From: Thaumasiovibrio subtropicus
Lineage (GTDB): Bacteria > Pseudomonadota > Gammaproteobacteria > Enterobacterales > Vibrionaceae
Direction: 5' to 3'
Length of the DNA: 64,000 bases
Assembly (NCBI RefSeq): GCF_019703835.1
Contig: NZ_AP023055.1
Coordinates: 806,001-870,000, forward strand
Shown here: positions 33,550 to 43,027 of the stretch, piece by piece
How the letters are laid out: the number at the start of each line of letters is the position of its first letter
Numbering within the stretch: position 1 is the stretch's first letter
Translations under genes and position numbers: made by a program
Notes under the pieces: generated by a model
What the model was told of the DNA's origin: nothing
The model's input: only the letters and a program-made list of their open reading frames with translations
The model's database searches: none

Positions 33550-34953
33550 CTAAATGATAGGTTGAGTCTTCAGGTTTTGCTGATTAATTATACTTATTAA
33601 CCTGTTCAGATGTTTAATTACATTCTCGCTAAGTGGGTGGCCAATATTTAACCTGACCATGTCGCAATATAAATCGCGCGTTGTGAATAATTCGCCTGCT
33701 CGAATGTCTAATTGAGATTGCTTAATTTCTTGCAAGCACCTTTGGCTATATTCTTTTGGGATTTGCATCCAAAGCACGAGGCCGCCTTGTGGTTGGCTGA
33801 ATTTAATACTTGCTGGTAGACGAGCTTCCAAGTATTGGCGATATTCGTGGCATCGCTGTACTAGATCTAAGCGCTTGCGTATGAGTGACTTGTTGTAATG
33901 TCCACTGTTGATTATCTCAGCAATAGCATGTTGCGTGGGGGAGGATACGCCATAGCTACCCGCTGAGAAATGTTGCACCATCTTATCGTAATAACGCCCC
34001 GGTAAGCACCATCCAACACGCAGACCTGCCGCCAGTGTCTTAGAGATAGAGCCACACCAAAGAATGTAGCCATTGTTGTCAAAGAACTTAGCCGGTAAAG
34101 GGCTGCGACCGTCATAGGAGAGTTCAATGTAGACGTCATCCTCAATAATGGGGATCTGATACCGATTGGCGAGCGATGCTAATGTTTCTTTCTGCGCTGG
34201 AGACATGGTGATGCCCTGCGGATTCATATGCGTCGTACAAAACAACCCCGCAGCAATAGTAGCGTTGGCCATATGCTGCTCGAGTTGAGCTAAGTCGATG
34301 CCATCAGGCTTTGAAGGGATTTCAAGGATCTTGCGATTCATTTGCGCGAGAAGTGTAATGAGACCGTTGAAGCAAGGGGAGCTGATCGCGACGACATCAC
34401 CGACCTTCGTGCATGATTCGAGGGCGGCTTTCACCGCTGACATACAACCGTGGGTAATGACCACCTCTTGAGGAGAAAAGGCAAAACCGTTAGAAGAGAA
34501 GTGCATCGAGAGTGCTTGTCTTAGCTCAGGTTCACCAGCAGGAGCGGGATAAGAGGTGAGGTGGCTGTTGAGTTGTTGCATGGCGCGTTTCATCGCACGA
34601 TTCAGTTGCCGCGCGATTGTGTCATCCATTGGACTAGAAGCCGTACCTAAAGGCCCATTCTGCGCTAAGGAGGGGGCGAGTTTGACAGTGGGTAAACTAA
34701 TACCTGCGTTAAAGGAAGCGAAGTCGGGACTATGCCGTGAAGTACTTAACCCCTTGGCAAAAAAACCTGCTTTGGGTTTTGCTGATATCCAGCCCCTTGA
34801 TTCTAATTCTTGATAGCAAGTCACTGCGGTTGAGTTGCTGACATTATGTAGTTGAGCCAACTGTCGTATGGAAGGCATTCGAGTGCCCGGCGCAATGCGG
34901 CCACATTGAATTTCCAACATGTACTTGTCAGCAATCTCTTGATACTTCGCCAT
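33550..34953 (-). CDS. MocR-family (GntR/aminotransferase) regulator
   Basis: A 467-residue regulator. The N-terminal GntR winged helix (about 1-68) has GTRMPSIRQLAQLHNVSNSTAVTCYQELESRGWI. The C-terminal class I aminotransferase-like domain (about 100-455) has EDDVYIELSYDG and WCGSISKTLAAGLRVGW, with the PLP lysine in SISKT. Such proteins use PLP or an amino compound as effector. It is divergent from an EamA exporter 100 bp away, with two tandem repeats between, so it probably controls that exporter and itself. Confidence 0.92.
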   Translation of the reverse strand: MAKYQEIADKYMLEIQCGRIAPGTRMPSIRQLAQLHNVSNSTAVTCYQELESRGWISAKPKAGFFAKGLSTSRHSPDFASFNAGISLPTVKLAPSLAQNGPLGTASSPMDDTIARQLNRAMKRAMQQLNSHLTSYPAPAGEPELRQALSMHFSSNGFAFSPQEVVITHGCMSAVKAALESCTKVGDVVAISSPCFNGLITLLAQMNRKILEIPSKPDGIDLAQLEQHMANATIAAGLFCTTHMNPQGITMSPAQKETLASLANRYQIPIIEDDVYIELSYDGRSPLPAKFFDNNGYILWCGSISKTLAAGLRVGWCLPGRYYDKMVQHFSAGSYGVSSPTQHAIAEIINSGHYNKSLIRKRLDLVQRCHEYRQYLEARLPASIKFSQPQGGLVLWMQIPKEYSQRCLQEIKQSQLDIRAGELFTTRDLYCDMVRLNIGHPLSENVIKHLNRLISIINQQNLKTQPII

Positions 34954-34960
34954 ACTTAGA

Positions 34961-35001
34961 TATCTGTACTGGAAAACTATGTAAAAATTGTATCTGTATT
35001 G
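34961..35001 (+). promoter_or_regulatory. Candidate MocR direct-repeat operator
   Basis: TATCTGTACTG at 34961-34971 and TATCTGTATTG at 34991-35001 repeat on the same strand, 30 bp apart (about three turns). MocR proteins typically bind direct repeats between divergent genes. The site lies between the regulator start (34953) and the exporter. Confidence 0.6.
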
Positions 35002-35056
35002 TTATGGGTTAACAAGTCACACTCACTTCAACGGTTGAGAATGAGGAGTGATGAGG

Positions 35057-35947
35057 ATGGATAAGAGAGACAGTATGCTCGCGGTGTTAGTCATGGCAGT
35101 TTGGGGATTCAATTTTGTCATGATCAAGCTAGCTGCAACGGCAGTAAACCCACTTATGATGACAGCCGCGCGTTTTGCATTGGCGGTGTTCCCACTGGTA
35201 TTTTTTATCCCTAGGCCGCAGGTGCAGTGGCGGTATCTGGTTGCTTATGGCGTTGTTTTTGGTGTGGGTGTTTGGGGGATGGCCTCATGGTCAATTACCG
35301 TAGGGCTGGGAGCGGGGGTCTCTTCGGTGCTACTACAAACCAACGTGCTGTTTGGGATTATTATAGGGGTGTTGTTTTATAAAGACACATTGACGGCGCA
35401 AAAGCTGCTCGGTTCCATCTTGGCCGTATCTGGTCTAGGGGTGTTACTTATCGCGACGCAAGGCGAGTTTAGTTACTTTGGGCTAGTGTTGATTGCTGTG
35501 TCGGCGATGTGTTGGACAGCGAGCGGCATGATAGTCAAAGCATCAGGTGTGAAGCAGGCGTTTGCGTTTAATATTTGGGGAATGTTGTTTGCACCTCTTC
35601 CATTGATATTATTCGCAGTGGGGATTCATGGTGGCGAAGTGATTGCAGAGACCGTTAATCTGTGGCGTCTTGATACCACAGTCGCTGTGCTTTTTCAGGC
35701 CTATCCAACAACGTTATTCGGCTATTGGGTATGGAATAAACTGTTATTGAAGTATCCATTTAGTACCGTATCACCTTTAACCTTGCTGACGTCAGTATTT
35801 GGTTTATTGAGTGGCTATCTAATCCTTGGTGAAGCGCTTAACACTCTGCAAACCTTGGCCTGCGTACTGTTTTTGGGTGGCATTCTTAGCATCATTTTGC
35901 CATCGAGTTTATTCGCGCGTGTAACGGGGATGCTCAAGTCAGTGTAA
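35057..35947 (+). CDS. EamA-family (DMT) exporter
   Basis: A 296-residue inner-membrane transporter with about ten membrane segments in two EamA halves (GFNFVMIKLAATAVNPLMMTAARF and AYPTTLFGYWVWNKLLLKYP). This group includes amino acid and metabolite exporters. Among possible starts I choose ATG 35057, since GAGGAG lies 8 bases before it; ATG 35051 is too close. It is divergent from a MocR-type regulator that probably controls it. Substrate not visible; many MocR-EamA pairs handle amino acids or pyridoxal-linked compounds. Confidence 0.88.
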   Translation: MDKRDSMLAVLVMAVWGFNFVMIKLAATAVNPLMMTAARFALAVFPLVFFIPRPQVQWRYLVAYGVVFGVGVWGMASWSITVGLGAGVSSVLLQTNVLFGIIIGVLFYKDTLTAQKLLGSILAVSGLGVLLIATQGEFSYFGLVLIAVSAMCWTASGMIVKASGVKQAFAFNIWGMLFAPLPLILFAVGIHGGEVIAETVNLWRLDTTVAVLFQAYPTTLFGYWVWNKLLLKYPFSTVSPLTLLTSVFGLLSGYLILGEALNTLQTLACVLFLGGILSIILPSSLFARVTGMLKSV

Positions 35948-36059
35948 ACATCAAATACGCAAACCACCTAAACTGAGCTTTAACGATGCCATCAGCTCAC
36001 TGCGAGAGGGCTGATGGCATGGGTTCAATAGAAACAATCTTGACGTAGCTTGAGAATAA

Positions 36060-36470
36060 TCACGATAACTGCTGCAAAGCGAACTTTTGAATTGCGCCCA
36101 CCATCGCATGCAAGCCTTGAGTGCGAGTAGGGGTCAGTTGTTGCTCTAGTTCCAATGTTGAGAACCATGCTTTGATGTCAAAATCGACAACCTGTTGGCG
36201 TGTTTTCCCTTGAAAGGCGATGAATACAACGGCCACGAGACCCTTGACGATGGCTGCATCACTGTTTCCCTTGAGGGTGAGTGTTTGGGTGTCCTGATCG
36301 ATCTGCATATCGACCCAAACTTGACTTTGACAGCCTTGGATAAGGTAGTCTGACGTTTGTTTTGAAGCATCAATGACAGGGATTCTTTCACCCAGCTCTA
36401 TGATATAGAGATACTTTTGCTCCCAATCTTTGCATCGTGCAAAGTTCTTTTGTAGTTTTTCTGGTGTCAT
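36060..36470 (-). CDS. sufE: Cysteine desulfuration protein SufE
   Basis: A 136-residue SufE. Cys47 in IQGCQSQVW is the sulfur-accepting residue. It takes persulfide from SufS and hands it to SufB. It is the last gene of sufABCDSE, 3 bases after sufS. Length and motif are normal. In E. coli sufE is also last and paired with sufS. Confidence 0.95.
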   Translation of the reverse strand: MTPEKLQKNFARCKDWEQKYLYIIELGERIPVIDASKQTSDYLIQGCQSQVWVDMQIDQDTQTLTLKGNSDAAIVKGLVAVVFIAFQGKTRQQVVDFDIKAWFSTLELEQQLTPTRTQGLHAMVGAIQKFALQQLS

Positions 36471-36473
36471 TGC

Positions 36474-37733
36474 TTATCCTAGTAACGTCCGTATACGGTG
36501 CAGTGCATGCACAAATGCATCGATATCTTCTTTTGTGGTGTAGCAACCAATCGATGCGCGACATATGGCACTTTGGTCGAGTTTTTTCAGCAGTGGCATT
36601 GCACAGTGGTGGCCTGTCCGGATCGCGATGCCATAGTTATCAAGAAACATACCTACGTCATAGGCGTGATGGGGAGTGAGGTTAAACGGGATAACCCCCG
36701 CGCGTTGTTGAGGTGAACCGTACACCTCTACCCCAGGTACCGTTTCCAAGGCGTTCAATGCATACTCGAGCAGGACGGTTTCCTGCTTCTCAACCAAGGC
36801 GAGATCGAGTTCGTTGACGTACTGTAGCGCTGCACCTAAGCCTAAGATGCCGGCAATGTTTGGAGTACCTGCTTCAAAACGCCAAGGCGCACGGTTGTAT
36901 GTTGTCCCTGAGGGAATGGAGACGGTATCAATCATGGCACCGCCAGCTTCCCACGGCGACATCTCATCAAGCAGTGATTTGCGGCCATAAAGGATACCGA
37001 TACCGGTTGGTCCGTAGAGCTTATGGGCTGAAAACACGTAGAAATCACAGTTAAGTTTGCTGACATCGACGTGTTGATGCATGACGGCTTGTGCACCATC
37101 AACCAGCAGCTTTATACCGCGCTCTGAGGCAATGCGACTAATTGCTGCTATATCATTGACTGTGCCAAGTAGATTAGAGACATGGCTGACGGCAATAAGT
37201 CGTGTTCTGTCACTGAGCAACGGCATCAAGTCGTTGATGTCTAATTCGCCTTGAGGCGTTATCGGCCAGACTTTAACCGTTAAATTGCACTCCTTTGCCA
37301 CAATTTGCCAAGGCACAATGTTCGCATGGTGCTCCATCTCGGTGATGATGATTTCGTCACCAGATTGACAATGCGGCTTCACATAACCATGAGCAACGAG
37401 ATTAATCGCTTCTGTGGTCCCTTTGGTGAAGACAATTTCTTCTCGCTGTTCTGCATTCAAAAAATGCTGCACATCGTCGCGAACCTGTTCCACATTCTGA
37501 GTGGCATCGGCACTTAACCGATGCACACCGCGGTGCACAGACGCGTACTCATGTTGATAGAAGTGGGTCATTCTATCGATTACGGGTTGCGGTGTCTGGG
37601 CAGTGGCGGCGGTATCAAGGTAGATGAGCGGTTTATCGTTAACGATTTGGCTCAATGTAGGAAATTGCGCCCGCCATTGTTGGGCAAGCGCATGATCAAA
37701 ACAAGGAGAGGATGTTGGAGTATCGACAGTCAT
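36474..37733 (-). CDS. sufS: Cysteine desulfurase SufS
   Basis: A 419-residue PLP-dependent group II cysteine desulfurase. The PLP lysine is in FSAHKLYGPTGIG, the substrate cysteine in RTGHHCAMPLL, and the N-terminal IYLDTAATAQTP is typical. It strips sulfur from cysteine and passes it to SufE. Its ATG overlaps the sufD stop as TGATG. Confidence 0.95.
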   Translation of the reverse strand: MTVDTPTSSPCFDHALAQQWRAQFPTLSQIVNDKPLIYLDTAATAQTPQPVIDRMTHFYQHEYASVHRGVHRLSADATQNVEQVRDDVQHFLNAEQREEIVFTKGTTEAINLVAHGYVKPHCQSGDEIIITEMEHHANIVPWQIVAKECNLTVKVWPITPQGELDINDLMPLLSDRTRLIAVSHVSNLLGTVNDIAAISRIASERGIKLLVDGAQAVMHQHVDVSKLNCDFYVFSAHKLYGPTGIGILYGRKSLLDEMSPWEAGGAMIDTVSIPSGTTYNRAPWRFEAGTPNIAGILGLGAALQYVNELDLALVEKQETVLLEYALNALETVPGVEVYGSPQQRAGVIPFNLTPHHAYDVGMFLDNYGIAIRTGHHCAMPLLKKLDQSAICRASIGCYTTKEDIDAFVHALHRIRTLLG

Positions 37734-38995
37734 CAGCGCTCGCTTTCTATTTTTTGTTCAATTCGTCGCACTATGTGTTCCCGTACGTTCAAATCATCAA
37801 TGGCATCGGTCAACTCACCGGCAAAAGCAAACGTCACCATTTTTTCTGCCAGCTGTTTGGGAATCCCACGCGCTTGGAGATAAAAGAGCTGATTTTTATC
37901 GAGCTGGCCTGTTGTTGCACCGTGGCTGCACTTCACATCATCGGCGTAGATCTCCAACTGAGGTTTGCTATTCACTTGTGCCTTGTCATCAAGCAGAAGA
38001 TTGTGGTTGTCCATTTGCCCATCGGTTTTGATGGCCCCTTTGTGGACATAGATCATGCCATTGAAAACGGCGGTTGAATCTCCTTTTCCGATAACTTTAT
38101 GTGCTTGTTCACTGGTGCAATGTGCAGAGTGATGATCCAAATAAGTACGGGTGTCGAATGTCTGCCCTGATGTCGGTAGGGATAGACTGTTCATTTCGAT
38201 GTGACTCCCTGTACCAGCAAGCACGGCGCTGGTGTGATGACGGTTTACTTGTCCTTCCAATAAGAAGGTATGAGAGCTCGCTTGTGCATCGCGAGATAAC
38301 ACGATGTCATTGTGGCCAAAATGGTGCTGCTGGTGGCTTTCTTCAATTAACTTTAGATGGTTAAATTGGGCGTTTGCGCCAACAGAGGCGGTCAGTCTTG
38401 CGCACGTCACACCGCCACCTTGCGCCAGTGATGTGTGGTGTTCAAACACACTACACTCGGCTTGATCGCCAACAGTAATATGGTGCCGGTAGCTGCACAA
38501 ATCACCATGCTCACCACTGTTGATATGAAAGAGATAAATCGGTTTGTCGATACGCTGTTTTTTCGCCACTTCAATGAATAGACCACTTGTGGCAGTCGCA
38601 TCAGTCAACAATGAAAACGCTTCTGGCTTTACGGCTGCATTAAGCAGTTGCTGTTTCGCATCACTGATATGGTCGATGTTATCAACGTTCACACCGGGGA
38701 TCGGATCACTCATTTCGCGGATGAGTTGACCATTGAAAAGCACAATGCGATAGCAATCAAAGCCGATAGTAAGGCTTTCAATGGAGACGGTATGAATGTC
38801 ATCACGCGAAGGTGATCGCAGCGGGAGATTAAGAAAGCCCTCTAGCGAGGTGTATTTCCAATCCTCGTCTTTTGCTGTGGGCAAGCCAAGCGCTTTAAAA
38901 TGTCGCCATTGAACTTGCTGCCAACTCGATTTTTCGCCCAAAGCTGTCAGAGATGAAAGGGCATTGGGTCGTTGATCCTCACTGATATTATTCAT
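37733..38995 (-). CDS. sufD: Fe-S assembly protein SufD
   Basis: A 420-residue SufD, partner of SufB and SufC in the scaffold. The right-handed beta-helix core includes NGMIYVHKGAIKTDGQMDNHNLLLDDKAQVNSKPQLEIYADDVKCSHGATTG, the family's end motif. The start overlaps sufC by 8 bases. In E. coli SufD helps bring iron in; here it is inferred. Sequence is of ordinary length. Confidence 0.95.
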   Translation of the reverse strand: MNNISEDQRPNALSSLTALGEKSSWQQVQWRHFKALGLPTAKDEDWKYTSLEGFLNLPLRSPSRDDIHTVSIESLTIGFDCYRIVLFNGQLIREMSDPIPGVNVDNIDHISDAKQQLLNAAVKPEAFSLLTDATATSGLFIEVAKKQRIDKPIYLFHINSGEHGDLCSYRHHITVGDQAECSVFEHHTSLAQGGGVTCARLTASVGANAQFNHLKLIEESHQQHHFGHNDIVLSRDAQASSHTFLLEGQVNRHHTSAVLAGTGSHIEMNSLSLPTSGQTFDTRTYLDHHSAHCTSEQAHKVIGKGDSTAVFNGMIYVHKGAIKTDGQMDNHNLLLDDKAQVNSKPQLEIYADDVKCSHGATTGQLDKNQLFYLQARGIPKQLAEKMVTFAFAGELTDAIDDLNVREHIVRRIEQKIESER

Positions 38996-39734
38996 CGCCT
39001 GTGATCCACCCGTAGCCTTTCTCTTCTAACTCTAATGCAAGCGTATGGTCGCCAGATTTAACGATTTGGCCTTTGTAGAGCACATGGACAAAATCAGGTT
39101 TGATATAGTCGAGGATACGCTGATAGTGGGTAACAACGATAAATGCGCGGTGCTCATCACGCAGCGCGTTGACACCGTCAGAGACAGCTTTAAGTGCGTC
39201 GATGTCTAAGCCTGAGTCCGTTTCATCCAGAATACATAGGCTAGGCTCTAAGACCGCCATTTGCAGAATATCATTGCGCTTTTTCTCACCACCAGAGAAC
39301 CCTTCATTGACTGATCGCTCTAGAAGATCAACAGGCATTTTTAGGAGGCTAGCTTTCTCTTCGAGGAGGTCTTCGAAATCGAATTGATCCAGCGGGGCTT
39401 GATCGCGATATTCACGGATGCCATTCAATGCTGTTTTAAGAAACAGCTTGTTACTGACACCGGGAATTTCAACCGGGTACTGAAAGGCAAGAAACACGCC
39501 TTCACCAGCACGTTCATCCGGATCGAGCTCGATCAAATTTTTGCCTTTTAACTGCATCTCGCCACCGATGACTTCATAGTCCTCTTTACCTGCTAATGTC
39601 GCAGATAAGGTACTTTTACCAGAGCCATTAGGCCCCATGATGGCATGAACTTCACCCGGTTTAATTGAGAGGTTAATACCGTTAAGGATCTGGTTGTCCT
39701 CAACACTGACTTTTAAATCTTTAATTTCTAACAT
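38988..39734 (-). CDS. sufC: Fe-S assembly ATPase SufC
   Basis: A 248-residue ABC-type ATPase that drives the SufBCD scaffold. Walker A is GPNGSGKSTLSATLAG, the signature FSGGEKKRNDILQM, Walker B LCILDETDSGLDIDAL, the switch VVTHYQRIL. It ends overlapping sufD. Confidence 0.96.
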   Translation of the reverse strand: MLEIKDLKVSVEDNQILNGINLSIKPGEVHAIMGPNGSGKSTLSATLAGKEDYEVIGGEMQLKGKNLIELDPDERAGEGVFLAFQYPVEIPGVSNKLFLKTALNGIREYRDQAPLDQFDFEDLLEEKASLLKMPVDLLERSVNEGFSGGEKKRNDILQMAVLEPSLCILDETDSGLDIDALKAVSDGVNALRDEHRAFIVVTHYQRILDYIKPDFVHVLYKGQIVKSGDHTLALELEEKGYGWITGDE

Positions 39735-39739
39735 AATGG

Positions 39740-41212
39740 TCAGCCAACACTGTGTTCCAAGCTGATGGAAAGGAGTTTTTGCGCTTCAACCGCAAATTCT
39801 AACGGGAGTTCTGAAAAAACATCTTTGCAGAATCCATTAACAATCATTGAGATAGCGTCATCTTCACTGATGCCACGCTGCACGCAATAGAAGAGTTGAT
39901 CTTCGCCGATACGCGACGTGGTCGCCTCGTGCTCGATCTGGGCACTGTTATTTTTGACTTCTACATAAGGGAAGGTGTGGGCACCGCAATCAGGGCCAAT
40001 GAGCATTGAGTCGCATTGAGTAAAGTTACGCGCCCCTTCAGCAGTAGGCAGCACCTTAACAAGACCACGATAACTGTTTTCGCTTTGACCCGCAGAAATA
40101 CCCTTAGAGATGATGGTCGAGCGGGTGTTTTTGCCGATGTGAATCATCTTAGTGCCCGTATCGGCCTGCTGTGTGCCACTGGTTAAGGCGACCGAATAAA
40201 ATTCACCGACCGAGTTGTCGCCTTTAAGGATAACGCTGGGGTATTTCCATGTGATCGCAGAGCCTGTTTCAGACTGGGTCCACGACATTTTGCTGTTTAC
40301 CCCGTCGCAAAGAGCGCGTTTAGTGACGAAGTTTAGAATACCACCTTCGGTGGTTTCACTCCCTGCGTACCAGTTTTGCACGGTTGAATACTTTACTTCT
40401 GCATTGTCGTGAATGATCACTTCAACAACCGCGGCGTGCAGTTGATAGGTGTCTCGAACTGGGGCAGAACAGCCTTCGATGTAACTGACATACGCACCTT
40501 CATCGGCGATTAAGATGGTACGTTCAAATTGGCCTGTTTTCGCTTGGTTGATGCGGAAATAGGTTGACAGCTCGCGTGGGCATCTTACACCGGGCGGGAT
40601 ATAGATAAATGATCCATCGGAAGCGACGGCCGCATTCAGCGCGGCAAAAAAATTGTCTTTGGGCGGAACAACGGTACCAATGTACTTGCGAACGAGCTCA
40701 GGGTATTCATGGATCGCTTCGCTGAATGAACAGAAGATAATGCCGTGCTCTTTCAGTTCATCACGATAGGTTGTGGTCACAGAGACAGAGTCAAATATGG
40801 CATCAACCGCTACCTCGTTACCTTCTCGAACCGGTACGCCTAGCTGGTCAAACGCGGCTTCAACTTCTTTGGTCAAAAATGCGTTTGAACCGTCGCTATC
40901 GTTGCTCTCGTCGTCACCCTCACATTTGCCGCAGGTGGGGGCAGAGTAGTAACTGTAGTCTTGATAATTGAGACTCTCATACTCGGCTTTTAACCAGTGG
41001 GGTTCTTCCATCTCCTGCCAAATGCGGAAAGCCTCTAAGCGAAATGCCAACATCCATTCAGGTTCGTTCCTTTTTGCAGAAATGGCACGTACTACGTCCT
41101 CATTAATGCCCTTATCGAGTGTGTCATTGTCCAACTGGGTGTAAAACCCTTCTTTGTACCCTGACTTATCGAGTGCCTCCTGTACGTCGGCTTGAATTTC
41201 TACGGTAGACAT
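39740..41212 (-). CDS. sufB: Fe-S scaffold SufB
   Basis: A 490-residue SufB, the central scaffold on which the cluster forms. It has the family's CEGDDESNDSDGSN loop, PPGVRCPRELSTYFRIN and the end motif RISEDQL-like (SRIGEDQLFYCVQRGISEDDA). Cysteines for cluster or sulfur binding are present in GEGD-near and DCGAHTFPYVEVKNNSAQIEHEA. It lies 5 bases upstream of sufC. Confidence 0.96.
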   Translation of the reverse strand: MSTVEIQADVQEALDKSGYKEGFYTQLDNDTLDKGINEDVVRAISAKRNEPEWMLAFRLEAFRIWQEMEEPHWLKAEYESLNYQDYSYYSAPTCGKCEGDDESNDSDGSNAFLTKEVEAAFDQLGVPVREGNEVAVDAIFDSVSVTTTYRDELKEHGIIFCSFSEAIHEYPELVRKYIGTVVPPKDNFFAALNAAVASDGSFIYIPPGVRCPRELSTYFRINQAKTGQFERTILIADEGAYVSYIEGCSAPVRDTYQLHAAVVEVIIHDNAEVKYSTVQNWYAGSETTEGGILNFVTKRALCDGVNSKMSWTQSETGSAITWKYPSVILKGDNSVGEFYSVALTSGTQQADTGTKMIHIGKNTRSTIISKGISAGQSENSYRGLVKVLPTAEGARNFTQCDSMLIGPDCGAHTFPYVEVKNNSAQIEHEATTSRIGEDQLFYCVQRGISEDDAISMIVNGFCKDVFSELPLEFAVEAQKLLSISLEHSVG

Positions 41213-41215
41213 CTG

Positions 41216-41584
41216 TTAAACACCAAAGCTCTCGCCGCAGCCGCATTCGGCTTTGACGTTGGGGTTGCTGTAAGTAAAGTTCTGGTTGAGGCCATCGCGG
41301 GTGTAGTCGACGATGGTGCCATCGATAAAGGGCATCGCTTTTTGAGATGCGAAGAAGACTGCGCCATGAGATTCAAATCGTAAGTCTTCGTCAGTCGGCG
41401 CATCGATCTGTTTCATCACATAGGCATACCCGGTACACCCGGAAGGCTTAACAGAAATATGAATCCAACTTTCTTCACTCGTGAGCTGTTGGATACGCTT
41501 TGCCGCCGCCTCGGTTAAGGTCAGTCCTTTCCAGCTGATATCATCAAGCGAGAAGTCCATGGTGTCGTTGTTTACTGTATCCAT
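41216..41584 (-). CDS. sufA: A-type Fe-S carrier SufA
   Basis: A 122-residue A-type carrier. The three cysteines are visible: SGCTGYAYV and ECGCGESFGV near the C-terminus. It accepts clusters from SufBCD and passes them on. It is first in the operon; a Fur-box-like palindrome lies 31-51 bases upstream of its start. AGGG stands before the ATG. Confidence 0.93.
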   Translation of the reverse strand: MDTVNNDTMDFSLDDISWKGLTLTEAAAKRIQQLTSEESWIHISVKPSGCTGYAYVMKQIDAPTDEDLRFESHGAVFFASQKAMPFIDGTIVDYTRDGLNQNFTYSNPNVKAECGCGESFGV

Positions 41585-41614
41585 GAGATTGCCCTAAGCA
41601 TGTTAATGTGAATG

Positions 41615-41635
41615 TAATGATAATGGTTATCATTA
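41615..41635. promoter_or_regulatory. Fur box upstream of sufA
   Basis: AATGATAATGGTTATCATT (41616-41634) is nearly palindromic and matches the Fur consensus GATAATGATAATCATTATC closely. It sits just ahead of sufA, so suf should be induced by low iron. Confidence 0.85.
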
Positions 41636-41703
41636 ACATATCAACCACAAATGAAATGAGGATAAGTCCACACAATGCGCATGATTGTGTGGACTGTCGG
41701 TAT

Positions 41704-41731
41704 TTCTAGTCGCGACGAAACGCGGCTAGAA
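41704..41731 (-). terminator. Hairpin at the nrdH-like gene end
   Basis: On the minus strand TTCTAGCCGCG pairs with CGCGACTAGAA around TTTCGT. It contains the gene's stop codon. No long T run follows, so it may be a weak terminator that also separates nrd from suf. Confidence 0.4.
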
Positions 41732-41968
41732 TTCTGCTTCAGTGACGAAGGCGAGATGAGACTTTAAGGTTGAAAAGTCGCCAATGGTGTCGCCATTGAG
41801 TCGAAACTGCGGGTAGGTGCGTGCATTTGGAAAGAGGGTAAATAACGTCTGATTGTCAAAATCGACACTCAGTTTCAAGGTTTCCACCTGATGTCCTTGC
41901 TGTGCGAGCCAATGCGCCGCGGCGATGCACTGTGTACAGTTATCTTTGCTGAACATTTCAATTTTCAT
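41726..41968 (-). CDS. NrdH-like glutaredoxin
   Basis: An 80-residue thioredoxin-fold protein with Cys11-Thr-Gln-Cys14 in MKIEMFSKDNCTQC, plausibly the reductant of the ribonucleotide reductase encoded upstream. I use ATG 41968, which follows GGAG and gives a redoxin-like start; the longer frame overlaps nrdB. The active site differs from the CPxC of typical NrdH. It is downstream of nrdA and nrdB on the same strand. Confidence 0.85.
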   Translation of the reverse strand: MKIEMFSKDNCTQCIAAAHWLAQQGHQVETLKLSVDFDNQTLFTLFPNARTYPQFRLNGDTIGDFSTLKSHLAFVTEAEF

Positions 41969-41981
41969 CGTCTTACTCCAA

Positions 41982-42914
41982 TTAGAAATCGGCATCAAAG
42001 GCTAAGTGACGGTCTTGTGGGCGTTTATACTCAGTCACCCTTTTTTCAAAGAAGTTTGTCTTGCCTTCCATGTCAAGTAAGCGCATGTAATCGAATGGGT
42101 TTTCTGCGTTGTAAATCGGCTCAAATTGGAACAGTCCCGCAATGACGTCAGCAGTATGTTCAATGTACTGACACATGAGTTCGGCATTCATCCCAATCAG
42201 ATCAACGGGCAGTGCTTCTGTGACAAACTCCTTCTCGATGGCAACGGCTTCGCGACAGATTTCTTCAAACTCGGCTTGGCTTACCTGCCCAAGACCTAGC
42301 GTTTTAAACAACAAGGCTGAAAAACTGAAGTGCAAACCTTCATCGCGGGCGATCAGGTCATTGCTCGCGGCAAGACCCGCTAGTAAGCCCCGTTTGCGGA
42401 AGTAGTAAATGGCACAGAAGCTACCCGCAAAGAACAGCCCTTCAACCAAACCAAAAGCGATAAGACGCATGGGGAGTGGTTTGTCAGAAGAGATCCACTT
42501 CATGACCCACTCAGCTTTACGTTTGACGGTTGGCACATTCTCGATGGCATTGAAGAGGCGTTCGCGCTCTTCCACATCCGGAATATAGGTCTCTAACTGC
42601 AAGGCATAGGTTTCCGCATGGATCACTTCATTAAATGCCTGTAAAGCGAGGAAGCAGCGCGCTTCAGCGATTTCTATTTCGCCATAAAAGCGTGTTAGGA
42701 GATTCTCATTGATCATGCCTTCACTTTGGGCAAAGAACGCAAGGACATGACGGATAAAGTGCTGCTCCCCCGGGGTGAGCTTTTGAAGATCGGGAATATC
42801 CTGCGCAAAATCTAGCTCTTCTGTGGTCCAAAAAGCGGCTTCATGCGTTTTGTAGGCTTGCCAAATCTCTTCATATTGGATGGGGAAAAGGCTGAACTTG
42901 TTTTTTACTATCAT
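41982..42914 (-). CDS. nrdB: Class I ribonucleotide reductase small subunit
   Basis: A 310-residue R2 (beta) subunit that holds the metal-radical cofactor. Metal ligands appear as EELDF, FAQSEGMINENL and FNEVIHAETY. The radical tyrosine follows H by four residues (HAETY), as in mouse Y177 (HSEMY). The sequence is of the eukaryote-like R2 type, not the E. coli NrdB type. It ends HLAFDADF, the tail that docks to R1. It lies 113 bases after nrdA. The operon has a Fur-box-like site upstream, hinting at use during iron shortage. Confidence 0.92.
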   Translation of the reverse strand: MIVKNKFSLFPIQYEEIWQAYKTHEAAFWTTEELDFAQDIPDLQKLTPGEQHFIRHVLAFFAQSEGMINENLLTRFYGEIEIAEARCFLALQAFNEVIHAETYALQLETYIPDVEERERLFNAIENVPTVKRKAEWVMKWISSDKPLPMRLIAFGLVEGLFFAGSFCAIYYFRKRGLLAGLAASNDLIARDEGLHFSFSALLFKTLGLGQVSQAEFEEICREAVAIEKEFVTEALPVDLIGMNAELMCQYIEHTADVIAGLFQFEPIYNAENPFDYMRLLDMEGKTNFFEKRVTEYKRPQDRHLAFDADF

Positions 42915-43027
42915 CGTGTCTCTCTCTTCATTTTGAGCGTGATACCGCCCCCTTCCTGTGGCTAGGAAAAGTAAATAAATGTTGGTGGCGATATCACGAA
43001 TGCATGGCTCAATGCCCTAAGGTGGTG

